Below, in pieces: positions 60,061 through 64,000 of a stretch of DNA of 64,000 nucleotides (positions are counted from its first letter, which is position 1; every line of letters starts with the position of its first letter). This DNA comes from Saturnia japonica (Eukaryota; Arthropoda; Insecta; Lepidoptera; Saturniidae): positions 2,170,001-2,234,000 of the forward strand of contig CM065318.1 of assembly GCA_033032175.1 (NCBI GenBank), written 5' to 3'. The translations under genes and the position numbers were made by a program. A model generated the notes under the pieces. That model did not search any database. It was not told the origin of the DNA and saw only the letters and a list, made by a program, of their open reading frames with translations.

Positions 60061-61540
60061 GAGATAACATTATGTACTTTATGTATTATGTAATTTACGG
60101 TGATTGAAGTTTTTGCATTGTATTACTTTGAGTTGGTGTACCAGGAGATTTTGATGAACTGATTGCTTGAGTGATAGTGTCCTAAAAATTTGAGGCTGCC
60201 ACACACACATACATACAGTTCACTCCACAAACACAAATACAAATACGAGGTGAGTCTCTTTATTTGTTAGTACAATAATTACTGTGTATCGCAGCAATAG
60301 CTTCGAGAGGGATTGATTCGCGATTGATTGAATTAGGGGCCAGTACATATTGCGCGAACCTTCTCGAATACACTTTATTATAAATTAGTGATATTTTTAC
60401 ACTTTGGGTTTTTGTATTATTTCCACCAAACAAAAGGTTTTGTACTTCTTGATCGTACTTCATTTGACGTCTGACGATATTCTTCTTCAATAGCTTGTTT
60501 GTTAGTATCGTCTACGTTCGGAAACTTATCAACATTTATCAGACTTGAAAAGTTTTCGTAAATAGCTACTTTTGGGCCAATAAATTTTAATTCTGAAAAT
60601 AGTGTCTCTTTAAAAGGTAGTTTATACTGTTATGTGTTTAAATTGTACCAAAAAGTACCAAAATTAGATTTTATACTAAAATGAAACTGAATAAATTTCA
60701 TAGACTCCTAATTATACCAATTTAGTACTGAAACCCTACCCCTGTAAACGTAAGTGTATCCTAACAAAAATTAAAGTATACTAGAAAAAAAATTGACATT
60801 GATGCAATCGGCAAAGTTTCTTGTCAGTTCGGATAAATGGTAAGCATCTTCTTTACCGAAGAAACCTTGGTTTCGATGTTTGTGGTGTCTACGATTCTAC
60901 TTAGATCAAAGATTAAAATCTATACAATTCATAAAATTTACGTGTCTGTTTGTGATATCAAAATAACAGCTTTTTAGTAAATGCATATGAAAGTATATAC
61001 AGTACCTATAACAAATTCCTCATTATGGAATTTGTCACCAAATTCAACATAGTTCGTTTGAATCAAACGAGAATTACTTCATTCGAAGAGTGAAAATTTA
61101 TCTGTGTAATAATCTATTTGTATTAATCAATATTATTTAATGTTGCTGGTTGATATTAATACATATTTTTGTATGAGGTGTCAGGATTTAATTAACTGAG
61201 TAGACCGCGATCATAACAAAATACAAATATAATAAAAAATCGGCAACCTTAGATTATTGATTTGTTTCCGCTGATTGGAGACTAATCGATCATTAATTCA
61301 AGCCGACGACAAATACAGTTGTGCAGTCGTGTAGTAGCCGCGGAACCATAAGTGACTAATTTTGTCAATACATAATTGACAAAATGATAATGTATCTCTA
61401 CCTAATAAGCAAATAGATCCGAATTCCTTCCGTCGGAAATTAACATATTACTGAACTAATCATAATCAGTGTATTGCAAAGTTTAGAGAAATTAATTTAA
61501 ATAAAATTTAAAAAAACATTATAATTATGATTTTTACGTT
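60061..61540. other. No gene recognised
   Basis: AT-rich. The minus frame 60490-60260 has no recognised domain. If the receptor relic at 61546 once had an exon 1 it should lie here, but I could not find it. Confidence 0.4.
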
Positions 61541-61545
61541 TACAG

Positions 61546-61620
61546 ATGTTCATATTTGTAAGTTCTTCATTGACATCGTTTACGGTTCAACTGTTTGCGT
61601 TTTTGTAAACTATTCAAGAA
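61546..61620 (+). pseudogene. Decayed second exon of a gustatory receptor (fourth paralogue)
   Basis: A 75-bp segment with a TTTACAG acceptor and a GTAAGT donor ends in ATTCAAGAA, exactly like exon 2 of the + strand Gr gene (also 75 bp, also ending ATTCAAGAA before GTAAGT). It translates MFIFVSSSLTSFTVQLFAFL, then a TAA, then TIQE. The stop and the absence of recognisable exons 1, 3 and 4 mark it as a relic. Confidence 0.65.
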
Positions 61621-61759
61621 GTAAGTGTTCGTCATTTTGTATGCTTTTTTTTCATTATCCTCAACGTGCATAAATTACATTTTAATTAATTATGAGTCAT
61701 TAGAAATACTTATAAATTGTATTAGTATTATTAATTATTAAAATATAATAATAAAATCG

Positions 61760-61920
61760 AAGTGTGAAATGAAATGCATATGAAAGTATACACAGGTCGT
61801 GCTTATAACAAAACATCAATTTTCCAATTTTCTGTCTGTCTGTTCCGAGTAATCTCGGAAACGGTTGAACCGATTTAGACGGAACTTTCACTGGTAGATA
61901 GAAATAAACTGATCATTGTG
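61760..61920 (-). repeat. Interspersed repeat, copy 2
   Basis: Reverse-complement relative of the segment at 16125-16330 (shared CATATGAAAGTATA, CGAGTAATCTC, GGAACTTTCACTG). Family not named. Confidence 0.55.
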
Positions 61921-62174
61921 AATCAATTCGGGCGCTTAAATGGCTTACGCTGAGTAAACCATAAGAGATATATCAAATTAATATACTACATAGTTGTAGA
62001 TATAAAAAAAAACCCACAAAAAGTCAGCAAGAACATAAACATGTCTGTCTTCTAAGGATCACCCATAATAAGCATTTTTTTATACTGTCGCGTTTTGTCC
62101 AAATTATTATATAATATATTCACTTAGATAAACCTAAAGAAAAAGAACGAAAAACTTAGGTAAAGAACGGAACT

Positions 62175-62358
62175 TACTTTTTGATTTACTCGACTTTTCG
62201 GCCTGGTTACACAGGCTGTAATCATGGGCTGACTGAAGTGTTGCAGTGTCTTCGTTAGCGTAGTGAGGGCAGTTACCGGTAATTACCATCACCTGCTGAT
62301 TATCACCAGTGATCAGATGTTTCGGCACAGTATACACTCTCTGTATCCGATGCGACAT
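62175..62358 (-). CDS. Possible first exon of an unidentified gene
   Basis: On the minus strand a frame starts at ATG 62358 and reads MSHRIQRVYTVPKHLITGDN, QQVMVITGNCPHYANEDT, then a Ser/Lys-rich end, before a strong donor (AAAAAGTAAGTTCC, exon end about 62177). Mixed composition and the donor favour a real exon, but no homologue is recognised and the segment adjoins LINE debris. Confidence 0.3.
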
Positions 62359-62374
62359 CCGTCGATCGCATCCG

Positions 62375-63260
62375 AGGTTTAAGTCATCCTATCACCGGAT
62401 TCCATGCCGTAGATAGTTTTAAAGAAAGATGCAAGAGAAAACGTTTTTCAAAGTGCTCAAGACTTATTAGTATTAGTACTTATCAATTGTAATTTATTTT
62501 GATATTTTAGTTTTTACTTTGTAACAATACACCTAACATAATTGTATCCAGATCAATATATGTTAGCTTACAATCTGATAAGTAAATAACAATGAAGCCA
62601 AGTTCCGTAGAATTTTGTAATTTTACATTTTTCTTTAATCACTGAAAATCTTTTCTATTGTATTAAGCAAGCACATACATGAATGATGATACAAGTTGAA
62701 CACATACTTACTCGATGGAAAATGTATCCGGGTAAGCCTGATCACTCTAAGCTTTGATATGTGTTTTAAAAGCAACAACTACAGTGGGTGATTTGTAAAT
62801 AAGCTAGATATACGATATACGGATGTATAACAGGGCTGGGGATGTTAGCAAAAAAAAACATAAAGTACGGACCTCTTACCTATAACAGAATAGCAAAATA
62901 TCAGCAATTTTTTTATATGTTTGCTCCTCTGCAACAAAATTTTCATTTCAGCGAAATATTAAAGTTTACCAATGTTTAGTTCTGAAAGAAATATGAGCTC
63001 TAGGTGCTGGGGAAGAATAATTTAAGTATCATCCATGAAACTTCGCACCAATGTCCTGATGCTTGAGAAGCTTGGCATTAACTGGCGTATATCTCAAGTA
63101 ATACAAGTTCGCACACTTAAGGTCTTCGAGCGTGTGTTCCGACGAAGCCATGGTTCTCTAGAGCGCTTGGTCTTACAAGGCAAGGGGGAAGGCATAAGAA
63201 TGCGTGGACATACCGATCAGTATAAAGCTGCTCCGGGATGTCTAGAGTAATACCTGATCG
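62375..63260 (+). mobile_element. Composite LINE remnant, copy 2
   Basis: 62380-62505 shows a LINE ORF2 end (FHAVDSFKERCKRKRFSKCS, RLISISTYQL, stop) and its 3' UTR (TTGTATCCAGATCAATATAT, TTACAATCTGATAAG, 62545-62585). 62700-63260 is the RTE-like part with the open frame 63035-63250 (LRTNVLMLEKLGINWRISQV, VFERVFRRSHGSLERLVLQG). Both parts and their order match 43960-44800. Confidence 0.65.
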
Positions 63261-63269
63261 ATTTATAAT

Positions 63270-63618
63270 AAAGATATCGTGAGGTAAATTTCAACGGCTC
63301 CCAATTACACTTCATGAACATGACCACTCTGTGGAGAGTTAAAAGACTGAGAAGAACGAGAAGAAATAAAGTACAACCGGCGATGTGAGTCAGTCTATAG
63401 GCGGCAAATTGTTATAACTGGGCAGTTAAGGTAACAGTTTTGATGTTATAAAATAAATCGATTTTTTGGTTATGACAATTATTACTAAAATATTAAATCA
63501 AATATTTTATCACAAAAGCATTTAAGTTTTTAAGGTATAATTAGGTTTTTCAGCAAAGTAGCAACAACTTCGAGGATGAAGCAGGTATATAAGGGTTCTT
63601 ATTCTTTCTTTTTTTTTT
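63270..63618. other. No gene recognised
   Basis: AT-rich spacer ending in a T run at 63607-63622, where the next LINE begins. Confidence 0.4.
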
Positions 63619-63619
63619 T

Positions 63620-64000
63620 TTTTGGCCCCGTCGCCCCAATCCACAGCCCCTTATGGCTATGGATATTCCCGCGCCCCGCGCGCCCGCTAACGCTGTCGTT
63701 AATAGTAACGACTTAATGATACTGCTCCTTCGCGAGCACGATATCCGCGAGCTCATTGACTACAATGACCATCTGGAGCGCTTCGGTCTCATCAAGACCG
63801 CTTGCGCGTTCCCCCGCCTCTCAGAGACACTACAACGTCTCGACCGTGAGGCGTGTAATAATAACTTAGGGCCTTTCAATGGCAAAGTTTAAACCGAAAG
63901 CGTTAAATCTTTCGTTTTTTAACGCACGGAACCTATATCCGCAGCGTGATCTCGTCGCGACCTTTCTTAAAGATCACCAAGTAGATGTTCTTTTAGTGCA
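63620..64000 (+). mobile_element. LINE: end of ORF1 and start of ORF2, running off the window
   Basis: ORF1 (open from before 63653 to the stop at 63890-63892) has a Pro/Ala-rich part (MAMDIPAPRAPANAVVNSND) followed by a helical end (LREHDIRELIDYNDHLERFG). ORF2 starts at ATG 63879, overlapping ORF1 by 14 bases, and reads KALNLSFFNARNLYPQRDLV, TFLKDHQVDVLLV, the beginning of an APE-type endonuclease of the Jockey group. GC content is much higher than the surroundings. The 5' boundary is at the T run near 63607-63622. No break is seen, so this may be a young copy continuing to the right. Confidence 0.82.

Noticed and set aside
63550..63756. Minus frame of 68 codons at the right edge
   Set aside because: Antisense shadow of the LINE ORF1 end and the T run.
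1..64000. CRISPR arrays, operons, ribosome binding sites or a bacterial contaminant
   Set aside because: No regularly spaced identical repeats, no compact gene runs; introns and LINEs show a eukaryotic nuclear origin.

Overview
The window looks like a piece of insect (almost certainly moth or butterfly, Lepidoptera) nuclear DNA. The evidence is AT-rich sequence with spliced insect gustatory-receptor (Gr) genes, an ecdysteroid-kinase-like pseudogene, a tRNA-derived SINE whose 3' half I recognise as a common lepidopteran type, and many non-LTR retrotransposon ends typical of that order. No ribosomal RNA, tRNA gene, CRISPR array or bacterial-type operon was seen. Family names come from recognising motifs by eye; no database search was run.

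Host genes are few. The best is a four-exon Gr gene on the + strand (45569-50721, 348 codons plus stop, all frames open). A paralogue with the same exon plan lies on the - strand (21431-18515); it is open except for one in-frame TAG in exon 1. A lone last exon of a third copy is at 4880-5070, and a decayed 75-bp second exon of a fourth copy is at 61546-61620. So this is a dispersed, partly decaying chemoreceptor cluster. An ecdysteroid-kinase-like pseudogene lies at 40681-39929 (-). A few isolated open segments with splice-like borders (42301-42560, 45061-45189, 53230-53430, 62175-62358) may be exons of unidentified genes.

Most of the rest is transposable-element debris. From left to right: LINE 3' end (1-885), RTE-type 3' end (1503-1632), copia relic (3480-4155) abutting a mariner relic (4157-4590), Helitron-like or unclassified repeats (6030-7265), a nearly full CR1/Daphne-like LINE with an esterase-type ORF1 (9255-13495), an RTE LINE (15105-16032), a fold-back element (17543-18123), a SINE (23115-23378), a 5.3-kb pogo-like DNA transposon with matching termini and TA target duplications (23626-28934), a gypsy-type LTR element body (29470-33330), a second long LINE (33440-37700), an LTR/gag relic (37882-38310), a Jockey fragment (38276-38850), several truncated copies of one LINE 3' end (18845, 24650, 40860, 42796), repeated composite blocks (43960-44800 and 62360-63260), a LINE and a perfect hAT-type MITE inside introns of the + Gr gene, an internally deleted RTE element (54600-55900), an RNase-H-bearing LINE (56275-58240), and the ORF1/ORF2 junction of a LINE that runs off the right edge (63620-64000).

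The most informative structures are the pogo-like element, whose two arms carry many dispersed copies of a CGGAATTAGG / TTCCGATGTA motif that look like transposase binding sites; the Gr family with its conserved exon lengths and phases and its different stages of decay; the shared 3' tail between the SINE and the RTE LINE; and the loss of the reverse-transcriptase active-site residues by three different routes in three elements. I found no convincing undescribed defence or metabolic system.
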